Source of the DNA: JANQJD01 sp965601685
GTDB taxonomy: Bacteria > Pseudomonadota > Alphaproteobacteria > Rhodospirillales > Rhodospirillaceae
Length of the DNA: 64,000 bases
Assembly (NCBI GenBank): GCA_965601685.1
Contig: CBFCWI010000002.1
Coordinates: forward strand, 248,001-312,000
Reading direction: 5' to 3'
Part shown: positions 26,562 through 34,890 of the stretch, one piece after another
How positions within the stretch are numbered: position 1 is the stretch's first letter
How the letters are laid out: every line of letters starts with the position of its first letter
The notes under the pieces: generated by a model
What the model was told of the DNA's origin: nothing
The model's database searches: none
Seen by the model: the letters and a program-made list of their open reading frames with translations, nothing else
Program-made: the position numbers and the translations under genes

Positions 26562-26940
26562 CCTGTGATTTCATGTTTGAGGTGTCGGAGTATTGCAGAA
26601 CACGGTCCCCTTTGCATCTAGATGGCTCCGTTGGGGCTGTCGTTCTGTCCTTCTAAAGGGACTCGAGGTTAGCCACCTCATCAAGTGGTCGGCTGCCTGG
26701 CCTCGATTCTCTGGTCTACAGGAGGCGAGTCGGTATGCCAGGGGGCAAGGAGGCGCACGCATTTTTACACAATTTATAGTATATATTGTTAGTGTATGTT
26801 TCACGAAAGATGATATGGGATTTCCTCCCGCAGGACTTTAACCGTACGTAATAGTTTTGGTCCTTATTGCCTGGAAGCCTGTGCCCCTGCATAATTCCCG
26901 GGGAAAACAGAGCTGGTAAGTATGGCAGGGAAGGATGACA
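26562..26940. other. Gene-free stretch between rpsU and ubiK
   Basis: No recognisable gene. A GGGAAGG at 26928-26934 serves ubiK. The rest has no clear promoter or terminator that I can defend. Confidence 0.5.
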
Positions 26941-27294
26941 ATGCAGACACAGAATCGCTTCTTTGACGATCTAGCTCGCCTGCTAGGTGGTGCGGCTGGT
27001 ACATTGTCCGGGATCCGTAACGAGATAGAAGGGATATTCCGCCACCAATTTGAAAGATTGCTTGCGAATACAGAGCTGGTAAGCCGTGATGAGTTCGAAG
27101 TCCTGCATACCCTGACGCAGACCACTCGCAGCAGCCAGAAGAGCCTGGAACAGCGGCTAACGGCTCTTGAGACCATGGCAGCGACCGGGAGCAGTCGTCC
27201 TTCTTTCCATAGACGCCTACCGTCACGCCGTCGTGCTGCTGCCAGTCTACGCCAGGCCGTACAGCGGCATGGGAATAAACGCTTTGTAAAATAG
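26941..27294 (+). CDS. ubiK: Ubiquinone biosynthesis accessory factor UbiK (BMFP domain)
   Basis: 117 aa. MQTQNRFFDDLARLLGGAAGTLSGIRNEIE is the typical amphipathic N-terminus of the BMFP/UbiK family, followed by a coiled coil (SRDEFEVLHTLTQTTRSSQKSLEQRL) that trimerises. In E. coli UbiK helps the Ubi complex make ubiquinone aerobically. A basic, Arg-rich tail of about 35 residues follows the coiled coil, longer than usual. Of the two starts, the ATG at 26941 has GGAAGG six nt upstream and gives the family N-terminus, so it is preferred to 26935. Confidence 0.85.
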   Translation: MQTQNRFFDDLARLLGGAAGTLSGIRNEIEGIFRHQFERLLANTELVSRDEFEVLHTLTQTTRSSQKSLEQRLTALETMAATGSSRPSFHRRLPSRRRAAASLRQAVQRHGNKRFVK

Positions 27295-27452
27295 CACTTC
27301 AGGATTCAAGTATGTATGATGCAAGTGCAATTGTTGTGCTGTAACTCTTCTTCATCATACAGTCAGGGATTGGAATGTCACGACCGCAGATGCTTTGTGC
27401 GCTAGCTAGTTCATGGGGCTGAGGTTCGACTTTATGCGTCTTTGGTACGTTT

Positions 27453-27529
27453 GCATCCGTAGCTCAGCTGGATAGAGTGCTGCCCTCCGAAGGCAGAGGT
27501 CGTGGGTTCGAATCCCGCCGGGTGCGCCA
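27453..27529 (+). tRNA. tRNA-Arg, anticodon CCG
   Basis: A 77-nt cloverleaf with acceptor stem GCATCCG/CGGGTGC, D-arm AGCTCAGCTGGATAGAGT, anticodon stem CTGCC/GGCAG around loop CTCCGAA, T-arm GTGGGTTCGAATCCC, and encoded CCA. It reads CGG codons. Its 3' end lies 6 bp from the convergent carA stop. Confidence 0.96.
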
Positions 27530-27535
27530 AACCAA

Positions 27536-28741
27536 TCACAACTGCATTTTGTTTTGCACTCTGTGTGCTGCCATGGCGTCGGCAAAACGTTGGAACAGGT
27601 AAGCACTGTCCCGTGGTCCTGGTGAGGCTTCCGGGTGATACTGGACAGAGAATATCGGGCGTTCTCGAATCTGCAGGCCTTCGAGTGATCCATCGAACAG
27701 AGAAGTATGAGTTTCTACCACATTAGTTGGCAGCGTGAGACGGTCAACGCAAAAGCCGTGATTCTGGCTAGTAATCTCAACCCGGCCAGTCGCAAGATCC
27801 TTCACGGGTTGATTGGCACCACGGTGGCCGACGGCCATTTTATAAGTACGCGCACCTAAAGCGAGAGCAAGCATCTGATGGCCGAGGCAGATGCCAAACA
27901 ACGGCAGGCCTGTCTCTAGAATTGCCTGAATCACTGGCACGGCATAGGTGCCGGTGGCAGCAGGATCTCCAGGACCGTTGGACAGTAACACACCATCTGG
28001 CTGGTGCTGGAGGATCTCCCGGATAGTGGCAGTGGCAGGTACTACTGTCACACGGCACCCGACTGCTGCTAGACTCCGCAGGATGTTACGTTTAGCACCG
28101 TAATCCATGACGACTACATGCCAACATGGGTTACTGAGGCAGCCATATCCTTGGCCCTGCTGCCAAGTCGTTTCAGCCCACTGGTAGGGCTGACGGCAGG
28201 TGACTGACTTCGCTAAGTCGAGCCCTATGCTGCCAGGCCAAGCCTGTGCCTGAGCGTGCAGAGCCGCAAGGTCCAGCCGGTTCTCCTCTGTCGCCGCATG
28301 GGCAATCACACCATTAGGAGCCCCGAGGTCACGAATGCGACGGGTCAGACACCGGGTATCAAGACCGCAGAGGCCAACCAGCTGCTGAGCGTTCAGCCAG
28401 CTGTCCAGGGAAGCCAGCGCTCGCCAATTGGACGGCTGAGTGATAGCAGCTCGCAAGATACATCCCCGTGCGGCTGGTATAGCGGATTCAAAATCTTCGT
28501 CATTTGTTCCAGTATTCCCGATATATGGGAACGTGAATGTGATGATTTGCCCAGCATAGGAAGGGTCTGTCAGCACTTCCTGATAACCGGTCATGGCAGT
28601 ATTGAACACCACCTCACCTGTTGCAGTTCCTGTGGCGCCGACTCCATACCCCCAGAAGACAGTGCCGTCGGCTAGCATCAGGCAGGCATTGGTGCCAGGG
28701 GTACGCAGCAGCATATCAGAAGAAACAGGCAGCATACACAT
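27536..28741 (-). CDS. carA: Carbamoyl-phosphate synthase small subunit
   Basis: 401 aa. Glutaminase subunit that hydrolyses glutamine and sends ammonia to CarB for carbamoyl phosphate, used in pyrimidine and arginine synthesis. The N-terminal domain has LADGTVFWGYGVGATGTATGEVVFNTAMTGYQE-type sequence. The class I glutamine amidotransferase domain has the nucleophile region LFGICLGHQML and SQNHGF / VQYHPEASPGP with the catalytic His and Glu. carB is not in the window. The ATG at 28741 has AGAGG 12 nt upstream; ATGs at 28735 and 28714 are alternatives. Diverges from yqeY, as in many alphaproteobacteria. Confidence 0.96.
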   Translation of the reverse strand: MCMLPVSSDMLLRTPGTNACLMLADGTVFWGYGVGATGTATGEVVFNTAMTGYQEVLTDPSYAGQIITFTFPYIGNTGTNDEDFESAIPAARGCILRAAITQPSNWRALASLDSWLNAQQLVGLCGLDTRCLTRRIRDLGAPNGVIAHAATEENRLDLAALHAQAQAWPGSIGLDLAKSVTCRQPYQWAETTWQQGQGYGCLSNPCWHVVVMDYGAKRNILRSLAAVGCRVTVVPATATIREILQHQPDGVLLSNGPGDPAATGTYAVPVIQAILETGLPLFGICLGHQMLALALGARTYKMAVGHRGANQPVKDLATGRVEITSQNHGFCVDRLTLPTNVVETHTSLFDGSLEGLQIRERPIFSVQYHPEASPGPRDSAYLFQRFADAMAAHRVQNKMQL

Positions 28742-28976
28742 TCTGAACTTTGGCCTCTACAGGCTTATGCCTTGGTTGGATCTGTTGTTACTGAGGTCAG
28801 CAAGGATGCCCATACGCACAGGCATGCCATTCGTCAAGTTTTTAGTAGGTAGTACGGATAGCCCTGTAGTCGAAGACATCATACCAGTATGAGACTAGAA
28901 TGTGCGCACATACTTGGACCGCCATCCATATACAATATCTTCATTGAGGGTGCAGGGTGAGTGGGAGACAGTGATT

Positions 28977-29435
28977 ATGTTGCGGATGGATCTCAATAAT
29001 GCCCTGCGGCAAGCGATCTCGGCAAAGGACACACGAACAATATCGATGGTGCGGTTGATTCTGACTGCCTTGAAGGATCGTGATATGGCTGCACGTGGCG
29101 ATGGCAATATCGAAGGCATTAGCGAAGCGGAGATTTCACAGATACTGCAAGAGATGATTCAGCAACGGCGAGAGAGTATCGCCTTTTATGTCCGAGGTGG
29201 ACAGCTTGATCTCGTGCGACAGGAACAGGAAGAAATATCAATTATAGGGAGATTCCTGCCGCGTCAACTGAGCGAGCATGAAATGACAGCCGCCATAGAT
29301 ACCGTCATTGGCAATCTTGCTGCCCATGGTCTCAAGGATATCGGGCGGGTCACGGCGACTCTACGGACGCGGTATGCCGGTCGAATGGATTTCGTACGAG
29401 CCAGTGCGCTCGTAAGAGAGCGTTTATCTTCCTGA
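28977..29435 (+). CDS. GatB/YqeY domain protein
   Basis: 152 aa. MLRMDLNNALRQAISAKDTRTISMVRLILTALKDRD and ISEAEISQILQEMIQQRRESIAFY are the conserved YqeY sequence; GRFLPRQLSEHEM and GRVTATLRTRYAGRMDF close it. YqeY resembles the C-terminal domain of GatB and is thought to act on tRNA, without a settled role. GGGAG lies about 8 nt before the ATG at 28977, so the 25 upstream codons of the frame are not used. Lies between carA and dnaG, the normal alphaproteobacterial order. Confidence 0.92.
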   Translation: MLRMDLNNALRQAISAKDTRTISMVRLILTALKDRDMAARGDGNIEGISEAEISQILQEMIQQRRESIAFYVRGGQLDLVRQEQEEISIIGRFLPRQLSEHEMTAAIDTVIGNLAAHGLKDIGRVTATLRTRYAGRMDFVRASALVRERLSS

Positions 29436-29520
29436 ACTTCGAAAGAAAAACGGCTGGCGGCGACTGACGGATCAAGACTGCAGCTTTTATGTATGGGGTC
29501 TTCTTGTATGGGGTTTCGAG

Positions 29521-31299
29521 GTGCCCTCTTCCTCTTGCCTTGATGCACTACGCGCCCGGTTACCACTGGCTACCGTTATTGGTCAGAAAGTGCGACTCAC
29601 GCGCCGTGGCCGCGAGTATATTGGCCTGTGTCCTTTCCATAATGAGAAGACTCCATCTTTTACCGTCAATGAAGCCAAGGGCTTTTTCCATTGCTTTGGC
29701 TGCGGTGCCCATGGCGATTTGATTGGCTTCGTCATGCAGGCGGAAGGATTATCATTCCTAGATGCTGTGCAACGTCTCAGCCAAGCAGTCGGGCTCAAGG
29801 TTACCAAACACAATCCTAACCGCAATCAGCAGTTGCTAGACGTGATGGAGATGGCGACCGCTTTCTATGAGCAGCAATTACGGCTGTCAACTGGCAGAAT
29901 CGGGCTTGACTACTTGCATGGGCGCGGTTTGGATGATGAGCTTATTCTTTCCTTCCGACTCGGCTTTGCACCTTCTGGCAATGCGTGCGGAGCTGCCCTA
30001 AGGCGGGCAGGCATCAATGAGAAACTTCTGACAGAAGTTGGCCTAGTCAGGCAATCAGAAAGAGATCTTCCATCTTATGATACATTTAGGGAGCGTATTA
30101 TATTCCCGATCACAGATACGCAGGGTAGAGTCATTGCCTTCGGTGGTAGAGCGCTAGGAGCAGCGCATCCTAAATATCTTAATTCCTCTGCAACACCTTT
30201 ATTCCGTAAGGGGGCGGTGCTATACGGCCTCGCCCAGGCTCGCAGCTCGGCTCTGGCAAAGGGCGTGGTGGTTGTGACGGAAGGCTACATGGACGTTCTC
30301 TCCCTGGCTGAGGCTGGCTTTCCTTATGCTGTGGCCCCATTGGGTACCACCCTAACAGAGGAACAGATGATAATCTTATGGCGTCTCGCGCCTGAGCCAA
30401 TTCTGTGTTTCGACGGCGACACTGCAGGCCGTCGGGCTGCTACCCATGCTGCTGACCGGGTGTTGCGGTTTTTAAAACCGGGGTTATCAGTACGTTTTGC
30501 ACTACTACCTGAAGGTAAGGACCCCGATGAGCTGGTACGGACAGAAGGGGCGTCAGCCTTGGCAACGATCCTCTCTAGAGCTCTACCGCTGTATGAAAGA
30601 GTTTGGCAGACATTATTAGAGGGCCGCCCGCTCGAGACACCAGAGCAGCTGGCAGCATTAGAACAGGGTATTAACACTCTAACAAGCCGGATCGCAGATA
30701 GGACGATTCGCCAGCACTATCGCAGCCTGCTGCACAAACGGCGCAGGGCCCTCTTGCGAGCTCCAGGGTGGAGCAGCAAACAAGCACGCAGGCAGGTATT
30801 TTGTCATCAGTGGTCTGATGCTTGCAGGAGTGTCAGTACAGCGCCACGCATGCAGGATATAGCCGATTGCGTGCTAGCTGCCTTTTTACTTGCCTATCCA
30901 CAAGTGCTTGTGCGTCATGTAGAACAGGCGACAGAGTTTTTGGCTGGAAACAGGGCTTTAGCCAATATGCTCGAAGTAGCCGCCACTGTGCTAGCAGAGC
31001 GGTCTGATATGGACGGCCGCTCTTTGGTCTCCATTTTAGAGCGTGATTATGGGACCGCAACCGCAATAGGGACTCTACGACGTTATCTCACTGCTGCTCT
31101 CCAGAGGCAATGCTCTGACCCGGAGGCAGATTACCAACGCATGCTGTTGGCTCTACACGAGCAGGCTCTGACGCACGACATTGAAGACCTGCAGACTCTT
31201 CTCGCGACAGACCCCTCCCCAGAAGTCTGGCAAAGACTCCAACGACTACAACAGGAACGCAGCCAACTGCACAAAAATAAAGAGCTTCTTCTCCCATAA
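29521..31299 (+). CDS. dnaG: DNA primase
   Basis: 592 aa; makes RNA primers at the replication fork. Zinc finger: GLCPFHNEKTPSF and HCFGCGAHGD (residues about 37-65, Cys-x2-His and Cys-x2-Cys). The Toprim core holds VVTEGYMDVLSLAEAG and FDGDTAGRRAA, the Mg-binding acidic residues. The shorter, diverged C-terminal domain (about 420-592) would contact DnaB. The GTG at 29521 gives MPSSSCLDALRARL, close to the family start, though the Shine-Dalgarno is weak. In most alphaproteobacteria rpoD follows; here 1 kb without a gene follows instead. Confidence 0.96.
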   Translation: MPSSSCLDALRARLPLATVIGQKVRLTRRGREYIGLCPFHNEKTPSFTVNEAKGFFHCFGCGAHGDLIGFVMQAEGLSFLDAVQRLSQAVGLKVTKHNPNRNQQLLDVMEMATAFYEQQLRLSTGRIGLDYLHGRGLDDELILSFRLGFAPSGNACGAALRRAGINEKLLTEVGLVRQSERDLPSYDTFRERIIFPITDTQGRVIAFGGRALGAAHPKYLNSSATPLFRKGAVLYGLAQARSSALAKGVVVVTEGYMDVLSLAEAGFPYAVAPLGTTLTEEQMIILWRLAPEPILCFDGDTAGRRAATHAADRVLRFLKPGLSVRFALLPEGKDPDELVRTEGASALATILSRALPLYERVWQTLLEGRPLETPEQLAALEQGINTLTSRIADRTIRQHYRSLLHKRRRALLRAPGWSSKQARRQVFCHQWSDACRSVSTAPRMQDIADCVLAAFLLAYPQVLVRHVEQATEFLAGNRALANMLEVAATVLAERSDMDGRSLVSILERDYGTATAIGTLRRYLTAALQRQCSDPEADYQRMLLALHEQALTHDIEDLQTLLATDPSPEVWQRLQRLQQERSQLHKNKELLLP

Positions 31300-32300
31300 T
31301 GCGTGAAGTGAGTGTACACTTACAGGTTTACTGTTTCTCAAGGCAGATTCTATCTTCTGCTCTTGCCGGAGAGCTACCTGACCACAGGTCGGTCGGTCTA
31401 CTACCCTTAAAGTTGCCTCCCATATTTTCTATTTTATTTTGAATCCAGGTGCTAGTGTTTCGGAAAAACACCCTTCCCCCTGGATTGACAGTAATGGGCT
31501 TGAATGGGCTTGATCTGAAATTGCGTCTATACCGCAACCAGTCTATACATGATAATGCCCACGTGTCTGATGCGGCACACATTCTTTGGCGCTTGAGTCG
31601 AGTCAATCAATCACCCACTGTCAGGGGTCCATGATCCACGAATATCAATGGTCAGTGTCTCCACACATGACCTTCGACCCTCTCGGCATTTTTCCCGCTA
31701 AAATCGTATACTACAGACCATCACTCCATACGGTAGCACGGCATGAGACTTTGCCAGGGTAGAGGATCAGAAGAACAACGTATTTCTCAAGGCCGCACGG
31801 CAGACGGCTGTCATCCGAGGCCGGAAAGAGTCCAATTCTTCCAAGTAGTGGCTGGCTCGCGAATCGACTCCTATGTCGTTCTGCCCAGCCTGTCCAATAT
31901 AATCGTGTAAGCTCTGTGCAGCAGCGGCAGCCGCTACAGCTTGTGCATAAGCGATCCGTATCACATGGTGCATAAAAAATCGTCAACATCGCTGGCAACT
32001 TCTGAGCACAAGCGAGGAGCCGGCACCACAGTTCGCAGATACTCAGCCCGTAAGGCTCACTCTCTTTGTCCTTTGTGCGCTCTCATTCAGAATCCCCCTG
32101 TTCAGCCTATTCTGTGGGATGACTGAGTACCAGTTGCAGACCAAATGGCGCCTGGCGTGGTAAGGTAACGAGGACCTGACTCTGCCTGTGCTCACCATTG
32201 TGCAGCGTAGCATTGGCATAATGTGATAAGATTCAGTGAGCGGCCGTCACTATATGCTTTTCTCCTTCTCACTCAATCAGGTACATCCATCCCATCAGGC
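31300..32300. other. 1 kb stretch after dnaG where rpoD is usually found
   Basis: No part of a sigma-70 gene is detectable in any frame. The only frame with protein-like composition is the 68-codon one listed separately. Two DnaA-box-like 9-mers (TGTGCATAA at about 31943 and GGTGCATAA about 27 nt later) occur, but without a cluster I give them no weight. Confidence 0.55.
31767..31973 (-). CDS. Possible small protein of 68 aa, unrecognised
   Basis: The frame begins MHHVIRIAYAQAVAAAAAAQ and continues SLHDYIGQAGQNDIGVDSRA. Composition is plausible for a small helical protein with an Ala-rich stretch, and Cys and rare residues are few. A stop lies three codons upstream of the ATG and there is no Shine-Dalgarno, only TTTTTT, so translation is doubtful. 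No family is recognised. It could be a remnant. Confidence 0.25.
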   Translation of the reverse strand: MHHVIRIAYAQAVAAAAAAQSLHDYIGQAGQNDIGVDSRASHYLEELDSFRPRMTAVCRAALRNTLFF

Positions 32301-33818
32301 TCAGTGCCAGATAGGCCTACCCGCTCCGGGTAGGCCGTAGGTGGCCCACTTAGAGGTGACCATTTTGACTACCGAGTCTGTCATGCGGATTTTGGTTCCC
32401 CAAGCTCTGTGAGTTTCTGGTGGCCATTTATTGGTTGCATCTATCCCTAATTTACTTCCTAAACCTGAATCAATGGAAGCGAAATCCAGGTAATCAATTG
32501 GTGTACGCTCTAGCAGAGTGATATCGCGGACTGGGTCAACGCGTGTAGCAATAGCCCACATAATATCTTTCCAATCCCTGGCATTGATATCATTATCTAC
32601 GACAACAATAAACTTTGTATACATAAACTGACGCAAAAACGACCACACGCCCATCATCACCTGCTTAGCGTGGCCTGGATAAGCCTTGCGGATGCTAACC
32701 ACAGCGATACGGTAGCTACACCCTTCCGGGGGAAGCCAGAGGTCCACAATCTCCGGAAATTGCTGCGCTATCAAGGGAATGAAAACCTCGTTTAAGGCTT
32801 CGCCAAGCACGCTAGGTTCGTCGGGGGGACGACCTGTGAAGGTAGATAAGTAAAGGGCATCATGGCGGCAAGTGATTGCCGATAATCTGAACACCGGGAA
32901 ATATTCCACAGCGTTATAATAACCGGTGTGATCACCATAGGGGCCTTCTGCAGCTTCTTCTTCCGGTATTATATGTCCTTCTAATACAATTTCTGATTGA
33001 GCTGGCACTTTCAATGGCACAGTAAGACAGTCAACTAACTCAACCTTTGTCCCGCGCAATAGGCCAGCAAACTGATATTCAGATAGAGTGTCAGGGACAG
33101 GAGTCACAGCTGCTAGCAAGGTCCCAGGATCAGCGCCTATCACTACGGCCACTGGAAACGGCTCGCTCCCACGTTTCTGCCGCCAGCGCTGAAACTGTTG
33201 AGCCCCCCCACGGTGTCTGAGCCAGCGTATTAAGGTTGTAGTATGTCCCGTAATTTGCAGTCTATAGATGCCGAGATTGAAAGCATCTACTCTGTTTATA
33301 GCTGAATCAGGGCCTTGTGTGACCACTACACCCCACGTGATCAGCGGGGCTGGTTCTCCAGGCCAGCACGATTGTACCGGCAGATGAGAGAGATCTATGT
33401 TAGGACCGGTGAGTACTCGCTCCTGGCAAGGGGCCCGTGCGACTGTTTTTGGTTTCATCGCCCGTACAGTCCTTAACAGAGGCATCAGTTCTACTGTTTT
33501 GAGAAAACCTCTGGGCATTTCTGGCTGCTTCAGAAAGGCAAGCATCTCTCCTATCTCTCGTAGCCGGCCGGGTGCGCGATCCATACCCCATGCTACCCGT
33601 TCCACCGTACCGAAGAGGTTCACTAACACCGGAAAGGTATAACACTGGCCATTGGGCTGCACGACGTTCTCGAACAAAACAGCAGGTCCACCCTCGGCTA
33701 ATAGGCGAGTCTGTATTTCAGTCATTTCTAACACTGGGGAGACAGGAACACGGACGCGAAACAACTGACCATTGTATTCCAGCATATTTATAAATTCTCT
33801 TAAAGAGCTATATGGCAT
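32301..33818 (-). CDS. ubiD: 3-octaprenyl-4-hydroxybenzoate decarboxylase UbiD
   Basis: 505 aa, close to E. coli UbiD (about 497). It decarboxylates the polyprenyl-hydroxybenzoate intermediate of ubiquinone synthesis with prenylated FMN made by UbiX. Conserved regions: NIDLSHLPVQSCWPGEPAP, INRVDAFNLGIYRLQI (prFMN-binding Arg and Asn), IPEEEAAEGPYGDHTGYY (catalytic Glu region), and the C-terminal TPIDYLDFASIDSGLGSKLG with DATNKWPPET. The ATG at 33818 has a weak TGAGATG upstream. No ubiX is in the window. Ubiquinone would be the electron acceptor for sulfur oxidation. Confidence 0.94.
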   Translation of the reverse strand: MPYSSLREFINMLEYNGQLFRVRVPVSPVLEMTEIQTRLLAEGGPAVLFENVVQPNGQCYTFPVLVNLFGTVERVAWGMDRAPGRLREIGEMLAFLKQPEMPRGFLKTVELMPLLRTVRAMKPKTVARAPCQERVLTGPNIDLSHLPVQSCWPGEPAPLITWGVVVTQGPDSAINRVDAFNLGIYRLQITGHTTTLIRWLRHRGGAQQFQRWRQKRGSEPFPVAVVIGADPGTLLAAVTPVPDTLSEYQFAGLLRGTKVELVDCLTVPLKVPAQSEIVLEGHIIPEEEAAEGPYGDHTGYYNAVEYFPVFRLSAITCRHDALYLSTFTGRPPDEPSVLGEALNEVFIPLIAQQFPEIVDLWLPPEGCSYRIAVVSIRKAYPGHAKQVMMGVWSFLRQFMYTKFIVVVDNDINARDWKDIMWAIATRVDPVRDITLLERTPIDYLDFASIDSGLGSKLGIDATNKWPPETHRAWGTKIRMTDSVVKMVTSKWATYGLPGAGRPIWH

Positions 33819-34297
33819 AGAAACATCTCACAGGTAATAATAAAATTCTTTATCTACGCATAACATGCATCATATCTACAGGGCAAGATTCTTGACTATT
33901 GACTGCACGATGATACTTCACTATCTGTGAAGAATACGGCTGCACTCTGATGGGATTTTAGAATTACTTGCATAGAGATTACAGAGACTCTTGATTTCAA
34001 TCAGAGCATACGTTTTGTTTTGCGCCTTCCAAAATCCCTACCCGCTGCACTTTTTGTGTTCCGCCTTCCGGCAGCTTGTTAAACAGCCGCTGAGCACGAT
34101 TCCCCTGAATCGCGTGCTTTCGGTGTTTGACAAGGTCTTCGTCTGGAGATATGTATTGTATATGAATGATAAGTAATATTTCATGCTGATGCTGACTTGG
34201 GACATAGCGCCTTTTCATCCGGCGTACGATCCGAAGAGTGAATATGGGTCGTGGCCCAAGAGGGTCTCGTACCAGATGAACCTAGGGGAGGAATTGG
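33819..34297. other. Intergenic region upstream of aprB
   Basis: Divergent promoters for ubiD and aprB should lie here. There is no credible gene. It includes a perfect TTGACA (34127) and the GGGGAGG site 6 nt before the aprB ATG. Confidence 0.55.
34127..34155 (+). promoter_or_regulatory. Candidate aprB promoter
   Basis: A perfect -35 hexamer TTGACA (34127-34132) is followed after 17 nt by TATGTA (34150-34155), which matches the -10 consensus only in its first three bases; TATTGT or TATATG a few bases on are alternatives with poorer spacing. The leader to the aprB ATG at 34298 would be about 135 nt. Confidence 0.35.
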
Positions 34298-34720
34298 ATG
34301 CCCACCTTTGTGTATGCTGATAAGTGTGATGGCTGCAAGGGCGGTCAGGTGACCGCCTGCATGTATATTTGCCCACACGATCTGATGAAGCTCGACACTG
34401 TGCGCATGAAGGCTTTCAATCAAGAGCCAGAGCAGTGCTGGGAGTGCCAATGTTGTGTGAAGGCATGTCCGCAGCAGGCCATTGAAGTGCGGGCCTATCA
34501 GGATGTCGTGCCAATGGGAGGGGCCTGCATACCGCTACGTACTGACCAGAGTATTATGTGGACTATCAAGTTCCGTGACCGTGCAGTGAAGCGTTTCAAG
34601 TTTCCTACCCGTTCTACAGTAGTTGGCTCCATCGATCCCTATGGTAACAAGCCACCAGCAGGCAGTCTTGAAGACCAGCTGCTCTTTACAGAAACTGGCA
34701 AGACTCTGTCGAAGATCTGA
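34298..34720 (+). CDS. aprB: Adenylylsulfate reductase beta subunit
   Basis: 140 aa iron-sulfur subunit that passes electrons between the AprA FAD and a membrane acceptor. It starts MPTFVYADKCDGC; Cys motifs KCDGCKGG...TACMYICP and CWECQCCVKACPQQAIEV bind the two [4Fe-4S] clusters, with the insertion typical of AprB. The C-terminal tail (about 100-140, FPTRSTVVGSIDPYGNKP) wraps AprA in known structures. In sulfur oxidisers the enzyme runs in reverse, sulfite plus AMP to APS. A strong GGGGAGG precedes the ATG. aprA follows after 170 bp. Confidence 0.96.
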   Translation: MPTFVYADKCDGCKGGQVTACMYICPHDLMKLDTVRMKAFNQEPEQCWECQCCVKACPQQAIEVRAYQDVVPMGGACIPLRTDQSIMWTIKFRDRAVKRFKFPTRSTVVGSIDPYGNKPPAGSLEDQLLFTETGKTLSKI

Positions 34721-34890
34721 CGCAGAGGCTTTCGGATGAAGGCAAGTAGCGCCGCTGTGAAAGCAGAGCAGGGGGTTGCTTGCCGCTCTTGCAGGTAAGA
34801 GCCCGTTTTGCTGCGGGTTTCCGTGCAGAAGGGCAGCAGACTCGTCCTGAGGAATAGGTGGGGTTCGCCCGCAATCGGAGGAAGTGTTCC

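Noticed and set aside
31942..31978. Two DnaA-box-like 9-mers suggesting an origin
   Set aside because: Only one perfect match and one near match, no AT-rich unwinding block or further boxes; chance is likely.
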